A stretch of DNA of 64,000 nucleotides. It comes from Choricystis sp. odSpoLacu1 (lineage: Eukaryota > Chlorophyta > Trebouxiophyceae). Below are positions 44,102 to 55,186 of this stretch, one piece after another. Each line of letters starts with the position of its first letter. The stretch's first letter is position 1. Both the position numbers and the translations under genes were made by a program. The DNA lies in the NCBI GenBank assembly GCA_958009055.1, contig OY253651.1, forward strand, positions 372,001-436,000, read 5' to 3'. The notes beneath the pieces were generated by a model, which worked only from the letters and a program-made list of their open reading frames with translations, was not told the DNA's origin and ran no database searches.

Positions 44102-46585
44102 ATGGACGCCACAACGCGGTACAACCTACCGTCCACCCTGACGTCTCGCCAGCGCGCCGCCGTCCACGCCGCCGCGACTGCTGCAAACGTCGGCCACGCC
44201 TCCACAGGAGAGGGGACCGCCCGGTCGCTCTCTATAGGCTGCCTGACCGCCGACCCTGTTCACACAGTGGCCGTGCCATGTGACGGCGACAGCGATGACA
44301 CCCTGTTGGCAGCCCTGGCGGCGACAATAGGGGACGCGTTCTCCGGCGCAGTGTCCGTCGCGCTGGCCACCCCCAAGCCAACAGCAGCCAGCGGCCCAGC
44401 TGGCCGCTTGAACACAGCAGACGCGGCCACCTATGCAGCCGGCGTCCTGCCCCTGCTCACCGCTGAACGGGACGCAGAGGTTGCAGCCGCGCGGGCCGCG
44501 CTGGCAGGCGGCGGGCGCGGCGGCCACCGCCTGGCCCCCCTGCGCATCGACAGCATGGAGACGGGGTTGATGGGGCGCACCATGGTGAGGCTGGTGTCTG
44601 CCAAAGGGGGTGGTGGAGGCGGCGGTGGAGGCGGAGGCGGTACAAAGGGGGGTGACCACCCTCCTTTACCTGCCCACCGCTTTGGACCGCACGACCTGGT
44701 TGAACTGCGCCCCTCCAAAGCCCCCCCCTCCGACCCACCCCTCGCCTCCGGCATCGTGTCCCGCCTGACGGATGACGCCGTCACCGTGGCGTGCGATGAA
44801 GCGCCGGATGTTGATGCTGATGGAGGCACCGCCTCCTTCCGCCTGGACCGCCTGGCCAACGACGTCACCCACCGCCGCCTGACGGCCGCGGTGGATGACT
44901 TGGTGGCGGTGGCCAGCGCGCGGGATGGGCCCGGGGCGGGCGTGGTGGGCGTGCTGTTTGGTGGGGAGGCGGCCGACGCGGACCCTCCGCGCGCGCCGCT
45001 CGTGCCCTTCAACCAGGGGCTGGATCCCTCCCAGAGGGCGGCCGTGGAGGCGGCCCTGGGGGCGCGGCGTGTGGCGTTGGTGCATGGGCCGCCAGGTGAG
45101 TTGAGTGAGAAGGAGGATGGGGGGTTGGAAAACAAGGGCAGAGCAAACAACCCAGTCATCCACCCTCCCCCCTCTCACCCAGGCACCGGCAAAACCACCA
45201 CCGTCGTCGAGATCGTGCGCCAGCTGGTGGCCCGAGGCGACCGCGTCCTGCTGGCGGCGCCGTCCAACGTGGCGGTGGACACGCTTGTGGAGAGGATCAC
45301 TTCTTCCGACCCGCGCCTCGCCATCGTGCGCGTCGGCCACCCCGCCCGCCTGCTGCCGTCCGTTCTGGCCACCTGTCTGGATGCCCGGGTGGCGGCCTCC
45401 GATGCGGCGGGGCTGGCGGCGGACGCGAGGGCGGATGCCAAGAGGTTGAACGCAAAGCTGGGCAAACTTGGGCGGAGAGATTTCGACGCGCGGCGGCGCA
45501 TCCGCAGCGAGCTGCGCTCCCTGGCCAAGGAGGCGCGGTCCCGGGATCGCCAAGCGGTGGCTGAAGTCGTGTCCCGGGCGCGAGTCGTGGCGGCCACGCT
45601 GACGGGGCTGTCGCAGAGGCTGCTCGGGTCTGTGCGGCGGGCAACGCGCTCCGACGCGCGCGACGCCTCCACCCCTTCCTTTGACGTCGCCGTCGTCGAT
45701 GAAGCCGCCCAAGCCCTGGAGCCCGCTGCCTGGGCGGCCCTGCTGCGCGCGCCGAGGGCGGTGCTGGCGGGGGACCACAAGCAGCTGCCACCCACTGTGA
45801 CTGATGCTGGAGCGGCAGCGGGCGGTCTCAGCGTGACGCTCTTCGAACGTGCACACACCCTCCTCGACGCTGCCGCCTCCTCGGCCTCCACCTCCCTCCC
45901 TCACCACCCCTGCGTCGCCATGCTGACGACGCAGTACAGGATGCATGACGCGATTGGGGGGTGGGCATCGAGGGAGATGTACGGGGGAGCACTGACAGCT
46001 GATGACTCTGTCGCAGCCCACACCTTGGCCGACCTGCTGCGCTCCCGCGGCAATGCCGCCGCCGCAGACGCAGCGGACGCTGACGACGCCCTCGGCCCCC
46101 TCCTGCTTCTGGACACGGCGGGGTGCGACTGTGAGGAGAGCAAACCAGATGGCGAGGAAGGGTCGACGCTCAACCCGCGCGAAGCGGCGGCCGCCTGGGC
46201 CCACGTGCAACGGCTGCTGGACGCCGGCCTCACAGACACCGACATCGGCGTCATTGCCCCCTACTCTGCTCAAGTCGCCACCCTGCGTGGGTTGAGGCCG
46301 GCCGATGGGCGAGGGTCGGGAGTGGAGGTGGCAACCGTCGACGGTTTTCAAGGCCGAGAAAAGGAGGCCATCATCATCTCCGCCACCCGGTCCAACCCGG
46401 ACGCGTCCGTCGGCTTCCTGGCGGACGCGCGCCGCATGAATGTGGCCGTCACGCGGGGGCGGCGCCACGTGGCCCTGGTGTGTGACACCGACACGCTCGC
46501 GCGGGGGGATGCGTTCCTGGGGCGCCTGGTGGCCTGGACCTCGGAGCACGGCGCCCACGAGTCGGCTGCTGGGCTGGTGGATTGA
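44102..46585 (+). CDS. Superfamily 1 helicase, IGHMBP2/SMUBP2-like
   Basis: Exon 1 is 44102-45095 and exon 2 is 45183-46585, giving 798 residues. Motif I is [16 protein letters not shown] (about residue 328), Ia is APSNVAVDTLVERI, II is VVDEAAQALEP, III is AGDHKQLPPTV, IV is LTTQYRMHDAI, V is VDGFQGREKEAIIIS and VI is MNVAVTRGRRHVALV. This is the Upf1-like group. The C-terminal R3H and AN1 domains of human IGHMBP2 are absent. A glycine run occurs in the 1B region. The intron (45096-45182) splits the fourth P-loop glycine codon, is 87 bases long and has no stop, so retention would insert 29 residues into the ATP site. Confidence 0.92.
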   Translation: MDATTRYNLPSTLTSRQRAAVHAAATAANVGHASTGEGTARSLSIGCLTADPVHTVAVPCDGDSDDTLLAALAATIGDAFSGAVSVALATPKPTAASGPAGRLNTADAATYAAGVLPLLTAERDAEVAAARAALAGGGRGGHRLAPLRIDSMETGLMGRTMVRLVSAKGGGGGGGGGGGGTKGGDHPPLPAHRFGPHDLVELRPSKAPPSDPPLASGIVSRLTDDAVTVACDEAPDVDADGGTASFRLDRLANDVTHRRLTAAVDDLVAVASARDGPGAGVVGVLFGGEAADADPPRAPLVPFNQGLDPSQRAAVEAALGARRVALVHGPPGELSEKEDGGLENKGRANNPVIHPPPSHPGTGKTTTVVEIVRQLVARGDRVLLAAPSNVAVDTLVERITSSDPRLAIVRVGHPARLLPSVLATCLDARVAASDAAGLAADARADAKRLNAKLGKLGRRDFDARRRIRSELRSLAKEARSRDRQAVAEVVSRARVVAATLTGLSQRLLGSVRRATRSDARDASTPSFDVAVVDEAAQALEPAAWAALLRAPRAVLAGDHKQLPPTVTDAGAAAGGLSVTLFERAHTLLDAAASSASTSLPHHPCVAMLTTQYRMHDAIGGWASREMYGGALTADDSVAAHTLADLLRSRGNAAAADAADADDALGPLLLLDTAGCDCEESKPDGEEGSTLNPREAAAAWAHVQRLLDAGLTDTDIGVIAPYSAQVATLRGLRPADGRGSGVEVATVDGFQGREKEAIIISATRSNPDASVGFLADARRMNVAVTRGRRHVALVCDTDTLARGDAFLGRLVAWTSEHGAHESAAGLVD

Positions 46586-46698
46586 TGGCGTGTGTGTGGA
46601 AAAACGGCATGTTTTTTTTTGTGGTGTGTGTGCACCGGGCGTGCACCACACAAGAATTTCAAACAGACTCTGTGCTCAACCTCCCCCAACCACCATCA

Positions 46699-47860
46699 TC
46701 ACCGCATCGCCCCGGCCCGCAGCACGTCCACCATGTCGAACAGCTTCATCTCGCTCCCCTCCGCCGCCCGCGCCGCCAGGAACAGGGCGGCGTCCACCGT
46801 GCCCTCCGCGTAAATGGTCCGTCCACACACGTTGTGCTGAAACTCAAAGCTCACACTCCCATCAGGCGACGTCAGGCGGTACGTGTGGAACGCGTGCCCG
46901 GACAGCGCGGCTTCGGGCACCTTCATCTCATCCATGGCGGCGACCGGGTCGCGCACGCGTTCAATGTCTGAGTCGGAGAAGGGGAGGACGCCCAGGCCGC
47001 GGAATGACTCCACCACCGATTTGGCGGTGCCACTGGTGTCCGCTTTGGAGCGTTGGTGAGACTCGCGCACAGTCAGCGTGTAGCCTGAGAAGGCGCCAGG
47101 GAATTCAGAGGCCATGGCGGCCAGGGTGGCTTGGAAGGCGACGACTTGTTTGCCCATCTGGGGCGCGATCACGGCGTACGCCCCCGCCGCCTTCGTGTCG
47201 GCCAGCAGAGCGTCTCGGTCGCCGCCCGTGGTGCCCATGACGAAGGGGACGCCGTTAGCGGCGTAGAAGCGGGCGTTGTCTGAAGGGAGGGGAGGGTGGG
47301 GTGGGTTTGGGGACGCACACACACAAAACCGATCAAAAAAACGCATCATTCTCCCAAATCACACACTCACCATTCACCGCCGTCGGCAGCGTGTAGTCCA
47401 CCACCACCAGGCCCGGGAACTCGCTCTTCACCCTGTCCATGGCGGCCTGGCGTTCGGCGGGGGCGACCAATTCAACTGGAATGCCGCTGACTCCCACGTT
47501 GGCCACCGCCACCGCTTCCGAGGCGCCGGTGAAGGTGTAGGGGACGAGGGTGAGGCCGGCCCTGACGACGGCTTCGGCGGTGGCGTGGCCCATCTGGGCG
47601 AGGGAGGGAGGGTTGGTTTGGAGCGTTTCGGCTGTCCGATGCGGAGTCGCCGCCTGCTTTCCCTCTCCCAACTGGCGCGACCCACACCCACACACACACT
47701 CCATCATTCTCACCTTGCCCGTGCACGCGTTGACCATGATGGGGGGGCCGCCCGCGGGCGCAGCCGCGACCGCGATGCAGGCGCGCCGCGCCGCGAGCTT
47801 GCGGGGAGGGGGGGCGGCGCCGGTGGGCGAGGGGCGCGGTCCCCGTGTGGCACGCAGCAT
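46699..47860 (-). CDS. dapB: 4-Hydroxy-tetrahydrodipicolinate reductase
   Basis: DapB reduces dihydrodipicolinate in plastid lysine synthesis. The exons are 47860-47714, 47593-47371 and 47279-46699, giving 316 residues. The N-terminus (MLRATRGPRPSPTGAAPP) resembles a chloroplast transit peptide. The Rossmann start is IMVNACTGKMGHATAEAVV, followed by VVVDYTLPTAVNDNARFYAANG, VPFVMGTTGGDRDAL and VIAPQMGKQVVAFQ. Substrate-side motifs are YTLTVRESHQRSKADTSGTA and HAFHTYRLTSPDG, the plant-type variant. Splice phases (0, 1) keep the frame. It is divergent from the candidate eIF4E-binding gene. Confidence 0.94.
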
Positions 47861-48071
47861 TGTTGCGTTGGTTGATTGGGGGGGGACGCGGGGGACGCGG
47901 GAGGACGCGAGCGTCTGGAAACAGAGCGAAAGAGAAAAAAAAAAAACTGTGGCCGACTCCCACACACACCCGAAACCGACGCTCCGTCCCCCCCACGACA
48001 CGCGCCCTTGCCCAGCGCTGGTGACGGGCGCGTCCCCTCTTCTGCGCACACACGCACGCACACGCACCGCC

Positions 48072-50279
48072 ATGCCGGCCGACAGTGCGAGCGACGCCGG
48101 CGCGTCCGCCAGAGTCGCGAGCGATGCCGCCAGGTGAGAGAGAGTGGTGTGGATGGGGGAGGAGGGCGCGTGAATTTGGGACATTACGCGCTGGAGGAGC
48201 GCATACAGCGTGTGCAGAACTGCAGACGGAGGTGGCGCCGTCGCGGGCGGCGGGGGGCGTGCGTGCGAGACGACACCGACACCCCGACCGTGCGCCCCTG
48301 ATTTCACGCCTCCTCCGCCTCCCTCCCCACCCTCCCCCACACAGCCCACGCGCCACCGGCAACAAGTCCGCGAGCCACTGCTACGACACGTGAGTGTCAG
48401 AGTGGTGGGGGGAGGCAAGGGAAGGAGCGCGGCAAGCGGAAACAAAGCGCGTCCCCGACCCCCCATGCCAACCCAAAACACCCCCACCCACACACACACA
48501 CAGCGACACCCTGCTCTCCCTTGCCGACGCGCACAAAGCCCTGCCGTCCGACCTGACCCAGGACGACCTGCGCGAACTGTTCAACGACGGTCGGGCGCCC
48601 CCCCCGTCAGACGCACGCCCGATCTCCGAGCGGGTTGCGATTCCCGACAGGCGCGCCCCCGACGCCGCCTCCTCCCGCGACTCGGCGGGGTGGCGCGGCG
48701 GCGGCGGCGGCGCCGATGGTGGAGGCGGCGGCTCCGCAGACGGCACGTCGTGGCGTGGGGGCGGGTTCGCGGGGGCCGCGTCGCTGTCGCCGCGCGGGGG
48801 GGGGGGGTGCCCCCGCCGCCGCCCCGCCGCCCGCCCTGCGGTCCCGCCTGCTGGACGGTGGCGCGGAGCCGGGGACGTCGCCACCGGGGGGCGCCTGGCG
48901 CGGCCCTGGTGGCGAGCGGGGCGGGGCGCTGCCCTCCCCCGGCGGCGGCGGCAGAGGCCGCGGCGGTGGCGGCGCGAAAGCCCCCTGGGAACCGCGCGGC
49001 ACCCCTCCCGGCCGCTCCGCCGCCGACCGGCGCGACGGGTGGGCCAAGCCGCCCCCCCCCGTCAAAGACCGCAAACCCGGGGGCGGCGACGACGACCGCG
49101 ACGGTGACTGGCGTGCCGCCAAGGCGAGCGGTGGCGGCGGCGCGGCCGCCAAACCGCGGCGCGGCGACTGGGCCGACCCCCGAGACGCGCCCGGCCGTCG
49201 CGACCGGCGCGACCGGCGCGACCGGGGCGACCGGGGAGGCGCTGCCTGGGCGGATGAACCGGTGACCGGGGATGCGGCAGCGTCAGCAGACGCGCGCAGG
49301 GCAGAGTTTGAGGCGGAGCGCCAGCGCCGCGCGGCCGAGCGCGGCGGCGCGGCCCACCCGGGCGCTGCTGCAGCCGCCGCCTCCATGGCGGAACTGCTGG
49401 ACGATGACGAGATTGAAGCCATGCGGCGGGAAGCGTTGGCCGACCTGGGGGGGGCGAGCGCGGCTGACGACCTGTTTTTCGGGAGAGGCGGCGGAGGCGG
49501 GGGAGGTGCCCCACCCTCCGGCCGCGCATCCTCTCGATTTGGGTTTGGGGAGCCGGCGCCTCCATCCGCGGCGCCACCGCCTGCCCAGTCTGGCGGTGGT
49601 GGGTTCGACTTCACGCGGCTGGCTGCCGCTGCCGCCGCGACGGGCGCGGCGCTGCCGCCGCCCCCCGGGCGCGCGGCAGCTGCGGCGGATATCGAGGCGT
49701 CGTTGCTGGCGGGCAGCGGGGGCGGCGGTGCACCACCTCCTGCTGCGCGGGGCCACGACCCCAACGCGGGCAAAACGCTGCTGTATTTGCTGCGGCGCGG
49801 CAGCGGCCCCGCGGCCGTGACGCCACCCGCGCCGCCTCCCGCCGCGCACCACCCGCCTCTTCCTGCCACCCACCACCCCCAACCCTCGTCGGGCGCCGCC
49901 CTGCTGGCCGCTCTCACGGGCGGCGCCCCCCGCCCGGACGCCCCCCCCGTGTACGTGCGCCCCCCCCCCCCTGCCGCCCGCTGAGGCGGAGGCCGCGTAC
50001 CAGCGCCAGCTGGAGTGGGCGGCGCGCGAGTCCATGCAGGAGCACCAGCACGCGGTGCGGCAGGGGCAGCGGCCGCCGCCGCCGCCGCCCGGATGGCCGG
50101 TCGGGGTGCCGTATGGGGGGGCGCTGCCACAGCAGCACGCGCACGGGGGGCCGCCCCCCGCCGCGCTGGCCGCGCTGGCGGCGCAGGCGACGGCGGCCCA
50201 GCTGTACCCGCCTGGGGGGCCGCCGCAGCAGCACCAGCAACCGCCGTATGGGGGTGGGGGTGGGGGTGGGTTCTATTGA
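48072..50279 (+). CDS. Gly/Arg/Pro-rich protein with a candidate eIF4E-binding motif
   Basis: The exons are 48072-48133, 48345-48389 and 48504-50279. Near the N-terminus the spliced protein contains YDTDTLL (Tyr34 to Leu39-Leu40), which fits the eIF4E-binding consensus Y-x4-L-hydrophobic, followed by LADAHKALPSDLTQDDLREL. The rest is low complexity: Gly/Arg and Asp-Arg repeats (RRDRRDRRDRGDRGG), a helical part (MAELLDDDEIEAMRREALAD), and a Pro/Gln-rich tail starting YQRQLEWAARESMQEHQHA. It resembles 4E-T/GIGYF-like translational repressors in style, but that is inference. The frame breaks in G12 (48796-48807) and C12 (49960-49971). One base fewer in each gives one continuous protein. Confidence 0.65.
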
Positions 50280-50634
50280 GAGTGGAGAGGGAGGGTGAGG
50301 GTGTGCGAGTCGGGGAGGGTTTGCGTTTTTTTTGGGGGGGGGGGCTAGTGCGTGGACGTGCTTGATTGTGTCACCAACGCACCAGCAAACGAAACAAAAC
50401 CAGCTCGCTATCCTGGGCGCCGGCTCCCGGCCTGCTTTGGGGGGTCGAGAGGGAAAAAACGGCGAGACGAGGGCGGCGACGACGAAAAAAACGCGTCGGC
50501 CACGCTGTTTTTTTACACCTCGCCTGCGTTTTTTTTGGGGGGGACGACCGGGCGGCGCCTCCCCTGTGCTCTCCCTCCCTCCCTCGACCCCCAATGAGGG
50601 CCCCTGTCTAGCTAGCCAGCTTCCCCCCTCACCA
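50280..50634. other. Tandem intergenic region before the kelch/RING gene
   Basis: These 355 bases include a T8G10 tract near 50325-50342, an A6 tract, and T7-T8 tracts at 50509-50530, then a pyrimidine-rich leader to the ATG at 50635. No reading frame is convincing. Confidence 0.45.
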
Positions 50635-53344
50635 ATGAGCTCCCGCACCGCGCCCGACGCGCCGCTCGCGGGCGCGCCGCCCGACAAGCCCCCCCCCTCG
50701 CGCGAGGGGTCGGTGAGGCGAGGCTTTCAAGCGTTTGCAGGTGTGTGTGGGTTCTGTGTGTCTGTTGCGTGGCGGTGTGGGAGGCTGTTGTGCGGAGGAG
50801 GCGGCGGGACAAGCCGCACGCGGCGCGCCGAATGCCCACCCACACGACGGCACGGTCTTCCCGGCCTGTTTCCCGGCCGCCTCCGCCACGCGTTCCCCTC
50901 ACTAACGGTGGAGACACATGCTGTCTCTCGTTGTGGCGGGACGGCAGGGGCGGCTGCCGGGCCAAAACGGGTGAGAGCGTGCCAATAGGTCGAGCGGCGT
51001 TTTGTTTGTCTTGTTTTTTCCAACCCACACTCCTCACACAAAGCCGCCTTCACCCGCCGCGACTCCGCGACCGCGACGCCACCCTGCCCCTCCTCCCGGG
51101 AAGGCTCCCGCCGGGGCGGCCTGAGCACCTCGCGCGAAGGCTCCCGCCGCGGCGGCGGCGCGTTCACTGGGCTGCGCACAGTCGAGCCGGTCGCAGAGGA
51201 CGCCTCCCTGCCGCCCTCCCCCACGCGGGACACGGTGGCAGCAGCCGCTGCCGCCCTGGAGGAACAGCAAGCGTTGAGACGCGGCGACGACGGCGCGCGG
51301 GAGGGGACGCCGGGCAGTGTGGTCGATGTTGCGACGACGAGCGACCCCCTGCCTGCCGCCACCGACGATGCCCCCACACCACCCTCCATCATCACCACCA
51401 CCATCACTCGCGCCCTCGCGCCCCCACGCGCCGTCTTTTACGACTTTGTGCCGACCGCCGGCGCCCCCCCTCCCCCCCGCTGGGGCGCTGCCGCAGCAGC
51501 TGTGGGCGACGCCTTGGTCGTCGTGGGCGGTGTCGGCGCCGCCGTCTTCGACGATGCCTGGAGCTACGACGCCGCGGCCGCGGCGTGGACCCGCCTGCGC
51601 ACGCACGCCGCGCCGTCCCACACGCTCGCCCCCACTTTTAGACGCTCCGACGGCCCGGGCGCCGTCTTCGGCGCCGCAGCAGCCGCCTGGAATGGCGACT
51701 TCTACGTGTATGGCGGCCGCGCGGGGCGTGCTTTCCTGAGGACGACGCACGTGTTGGACGTGGGGGCCGCGGCGTGGCGGTCGCTCAAAGACGCGCCGCC
51801 GCGCGATGCACCCCCCGCGGTGGCGGGGGCGACTCTGACCGCGGTCGACTACGCAGGCCTCGTGCTGTTTGGTGGCGCCGGCAAGAGAGTGAGTGGGGAC
51901 GCCTGGGTGTTGGCGCCACCAGACAACGGGGCCAGCACCGCGCGCTGGCAGCGCCTGGCCCTCGCCCCCGGCTCCCCGACCCCCCCCCCCCCGCCACGGC
52001 CACACCGCGGTCCTGGCCCCAGGCGGCCGCGTCATCATCCATGGCGGCGCGGGTGCCGACGGTGGCGCTCTGGGCGATGTCTGGGAGCTCGATGTGGGCG
52101 CGCGCGCCTGGACGCGCCGCGACCCGACCGGCCCACCCCCCCTCCCCCGCTTCTCGCACGCCGCCGCCCTCACCCCGTGCGGCGCCATGTTTGTGTTTGG
52201 CGGGTGTTCAGGGGAGGGCGGCTTTTTGAATGATGGCGTGGTGTTGAGCTTGGACACGTGGACGTGGGCCCACACGACCCCTGTCGGCCCGCCCCCACCC
52301 CCCCGCTACGGCGCGGCGGCTGCATCTGTCTCGGACCGCGTCCTGCTGTTTGGTGGGTCGGATGCGCGCCAACCGTTTGGCGGCATCGTGTCAGTGTCGA
52401 CAGACCTGGGCACCGCAGGCGGCGACGACGCCCTCCCCCGCTCCAGCGTGGGCGCGTCCGCCCCCACCTCCCCCACCGCGGGCGGCACATCCAGTGTCGC
52501 CCTGGCCACCACGCTGAGGCGGCGCAATGCAGTTGCTGCCCATGAGGCGGCCGCCAAGAAGGCGGCGGTGGCGGCGGGCCTGTTTCGGGCCGAGCGCGCG
52601 CGCGCCGACACGCTCGCCGCCGAGCTGGCCGCCGCCCGCATGCTGCTGGAGGAGGCGGCAGAGACGACTGCGGATGACAGGAAGGCTGCTGACGTGGCCA
52701 GGCGGGCGGCGGCGTCCGCCGACGCACGCGCCGCGGCGGTCGCGCGAGAGCGCGACGCCGCTCGCGCGGCGACCGCGGCCGCCGCGGCTGAAGCCACCGC
52801 CCTGCGCGCCCGTGTGGCCGCCGCCGAAGCCAGAGAAGCCGTGGCAGACGAGCGCGCCCGCGCCGCGGAAGCCGCCCGCGACGCGGCGCGGGCGGACGCG
52901 GCGGCCGCGCGCGCGGCCGCGCGCGCGGCAGCGGGCGACAGCGCCGCGGCCGCCGCACGCGACGCGTTGGCCGCCGAACTTCGCCTCCTGCGCGGCGACC
53001 CGGGCGCCCTGGCGGCCGCGCCCCGCGCCGACCTGGTGGCCCTGGAAGAAACGGCGCGTGCCACGTGGGACGCGGCGGCGGGCGCGCTGCGCGCGGCCGA
53101 CGCGGCGGAGGCGCGCGCCCTGCGCGCTGCCCTGGCCGAGCGCGACGCCGCGCTCGCGGCGCGTGCCCCTCCCCCCGTCCGCGCCTCCGAGTGTGGCCTC
53201 TGCCTGGCTGCCGATGTGGGGGGCGCCCTAGACTGCGGCCACCTGACGTGTGGGCCGTGTGGGGAGCGGTTGGTGGAGGACAAAGCAGACTGCCCGTGGT
53301 GTGCCGCGCCCGTCACACAAACGCGGCGCGTGTTCACCGGGTGA
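50635..53344 (+). CDS. Kelch-repeat, coiled-coil and RING protein
   Basis: Exon 1 is 50635-50740 and exon 2 starts at 51044. An N-terminal disordered part has two copies of REGSRRGG. Kelch repeats follow: RWGAAAAAVGDALVVVGGVG, WNGDFYVYGGRAG, AGLVLFGGAGKRVSGDAW, RVIIHGGAGADGGALGDVWEL, AMFVFGGCSGEGGFLNDGV and RVLLFGGSDARQPFGG. A long Ala/Arg coiled coil leads to a C-terminal IAP-type RING: ECGLCLAADVGGALDCGHLT, CGPCGERL, CPWCAAPV. A propeller for substrate binding plus a RING implies an E3 ligase (inference). The frame breaks in C13 at 51980-51992, inside a kelch repeat. One C fewer restores it. Confidence 0.82.
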
Positions 53345-53851
53345 GGTGAGAGAGAGAGAGAGAGAGAGCGTGATTCATACTTAGCCCCTTCCCACACACA
53401 CCCTCCCGCCTGCGCGCGGGGGGAGTGCGGAGGGCAGGAACGGGAGGGACGGTTGGAGGCGAGAGAGGGAGGGGGCAACTGCTGCGCCCCCGCCCGCTTT
53501 CGCCTTCACCCATCCCCCACCAACCAAACGCACACGTGACGTCCCCGAAGGAAACTTCTTGTTGTTTTTGTGTGTGTTTTTGGCGCTGGGAGAGAGAGAT
53601 CGATTGTTTTTAACAAAGAAAATGAAACACTGTCGTTTTGTCTCGTCGTTTTGGTTTTCAGCAAGCGGGAGTGCATGCGTGTGCCTACGGGATACACAAA
53701 AAGGAACATGGAAGAAGAAAAAACAGGGGGTTGGGGGGGGGGGTTCGTGTGCGCTCTCTTCAAAAAAAACACTCAAAAAGAACCGCACACACACATACAC
53801 ACACTTCACCCACACAAGGCACACGCACTCCACACGCCCACTCCACACGCT
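53345..53851. other. Convergent intergenic region, kelch-RING/SKP1
   Basis: These 507 bases hold a (GA)n microsatellite at 53348-53368, an AT-richer stretch at 53550-53700, a G9 run near 53741 and CA-rich DNA near 53790. I see no coding or organellar homology. Confidence 0.45.
53348..53368. repeat. (GA)n microsatellite
   Basis: About ten GA units start directly after the kelch/RING stop codon. Confidence 0.85.
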
Positions 53852-54905
53852 TCACTCAAACGCCCACTGGTTCTCGCGGCGCACCTCCTCCTCCTCCTCG
53901 GGAGTAAAGTCGTTGGGAATGTTGAACGTCTTGCGAATCTCTTCCGGCGTTTTCCCCTTGATCATGTTGGCCACCGTCAGGCACGACAGGTCCAGCAGGG
54001 GCTTGATGTTGAGGTAGTTGGAGGCGAGGATGAGTTCGAACAGGGTGGATTGGTCGACTTTGACAAAGTCGGCGTCGTAGTCCTTCACCTCGTCGTCCGT
54101 CACGCGCTCGCCTGCCGGGGGGGCGGGAGGCGGGGGCGCGCCCTCCGCGGTGGGGGCGGGGGCGAGGGGGGTGACCTTGGCGTGGAACTTGCAGTACTCG
54201 AGGACCTGTGGGAGGAGGGTGGGGGTGGGGTGGGTGGGTGCGGGAGGGTGCGGAAGCGGAAGCACGAAAAGGAGAAAACGCTCTCTTTTTCTCTCTCTCC
54301 TTCTGCCCACACACAAACACTCACCTTGGACAGGATCTTGCCCGACACGTTGGGCAGGGGGATGGGGTCCTCGATGCCGGAGTCTGTGTGGGAGAGGAGG
54401 GGAAGAGAGTGAGCGTTTTTTTGTGTGTGGACCGCGTTTTTTTTTTTCTTATCCTCCCTCCACCCCACCACTCACCCTCCACCGTGTTCTTGATCATCAG
54501 CGACATCTCGGCCACCTCCACGTCCACCGTGAACGACTGCTGGTCGGACGACACGAGCGTGACTTCGCCCTTGGCCTGTGGGGGTGTGGGTGGGTGGAAG
54601 GAGGGCGTGAGGGTCAATGGCCCCCCCTCTTTCGCACGCAAAGACACGCGCCGCCCGTCGCATCGCGCCAATCCCTCGCCCTCCCCTACCACCACCGGCA
54701 GCACATGCATCATGCCCGCCGTGCGCGGGGAGGGTGGGCGGGCAGGGGGGGGGGGGGGGGGAAGGGCATCGCGGCAGCGCGCGCGGTCCCCACTCGGAGG
54801 GAGACGCCCCCCCGCACGAAAACGGGCGTTACCGCCCCACCCACGCCCACCCGCCGGTCCCTGGGGTGGGGGTGGGGGGGGTGAGGGGGGTGCTGGACGC
54901 ACCAT
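53852..54905 (-). CDS. SKP1: SKP1, adaptor of SCF ubiquitin ligases
   Basis: SKP1 links cullin-1 to F-box proteins. The exons are 54905-54903, 54575-54476, 54383-54325 and 54205-53852, giving 171 residues. The POZ part reads [20 protein letters not shown], then [20 protein letters not shown]. The F-box-binding tail shows [59 protein letters not shown] and the terminal ENQWAFE, near-identical to plant and animal SKP1. The first coding exon appears to be only the ATG, followed at once by donor GTGCGT and a 327-base intron. No other in-frame ATG precedes AKGEVTLV. A Pro/Ala-rich insert lies in the acidic linker. Confidence 0.95.
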
Positions 54906-55186
54906 GGTGACTCGGGTGTGAGGGAGGGGAGCGGTAAGGGAGGGGAGGCAGAAAGAAGGAAAGGAGTGTGGCAGAAACGCCGACACCCTCGCGTCGAGAA
55001 GAAAAAACGCGCGCGGTCCCATCGAGAACAAGGGGCGCCCCTCCCTCTCTCCCCGCACACGCCCGCGCCAACCTCCCATCAGCGCCTGCGCACACCCGCC
55101 CCTCCACAGCTCGCCTCTTCAGTGGGCGCCCAAATTGCTTTTGCAACATCGAGCCGCGTTTTTTTTTTTTTTTTTTCGAAAACAAG

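Noticed and set aside
44666..46651. A 660-codon minus-strand open frame opposite the helicase
   Set aside because: It is the antisense of a gene with all seven helicase motifs; the long frame follows from GC-rich third positions.
48790..52000. Programmed +1 frameshifting as the preferred explanation of the poly-C/G breaks
   Set aside because: The sites are plain homopolymers of different lengths without shared codons, stop codons or pseudoknots. Consensus error is simpler.
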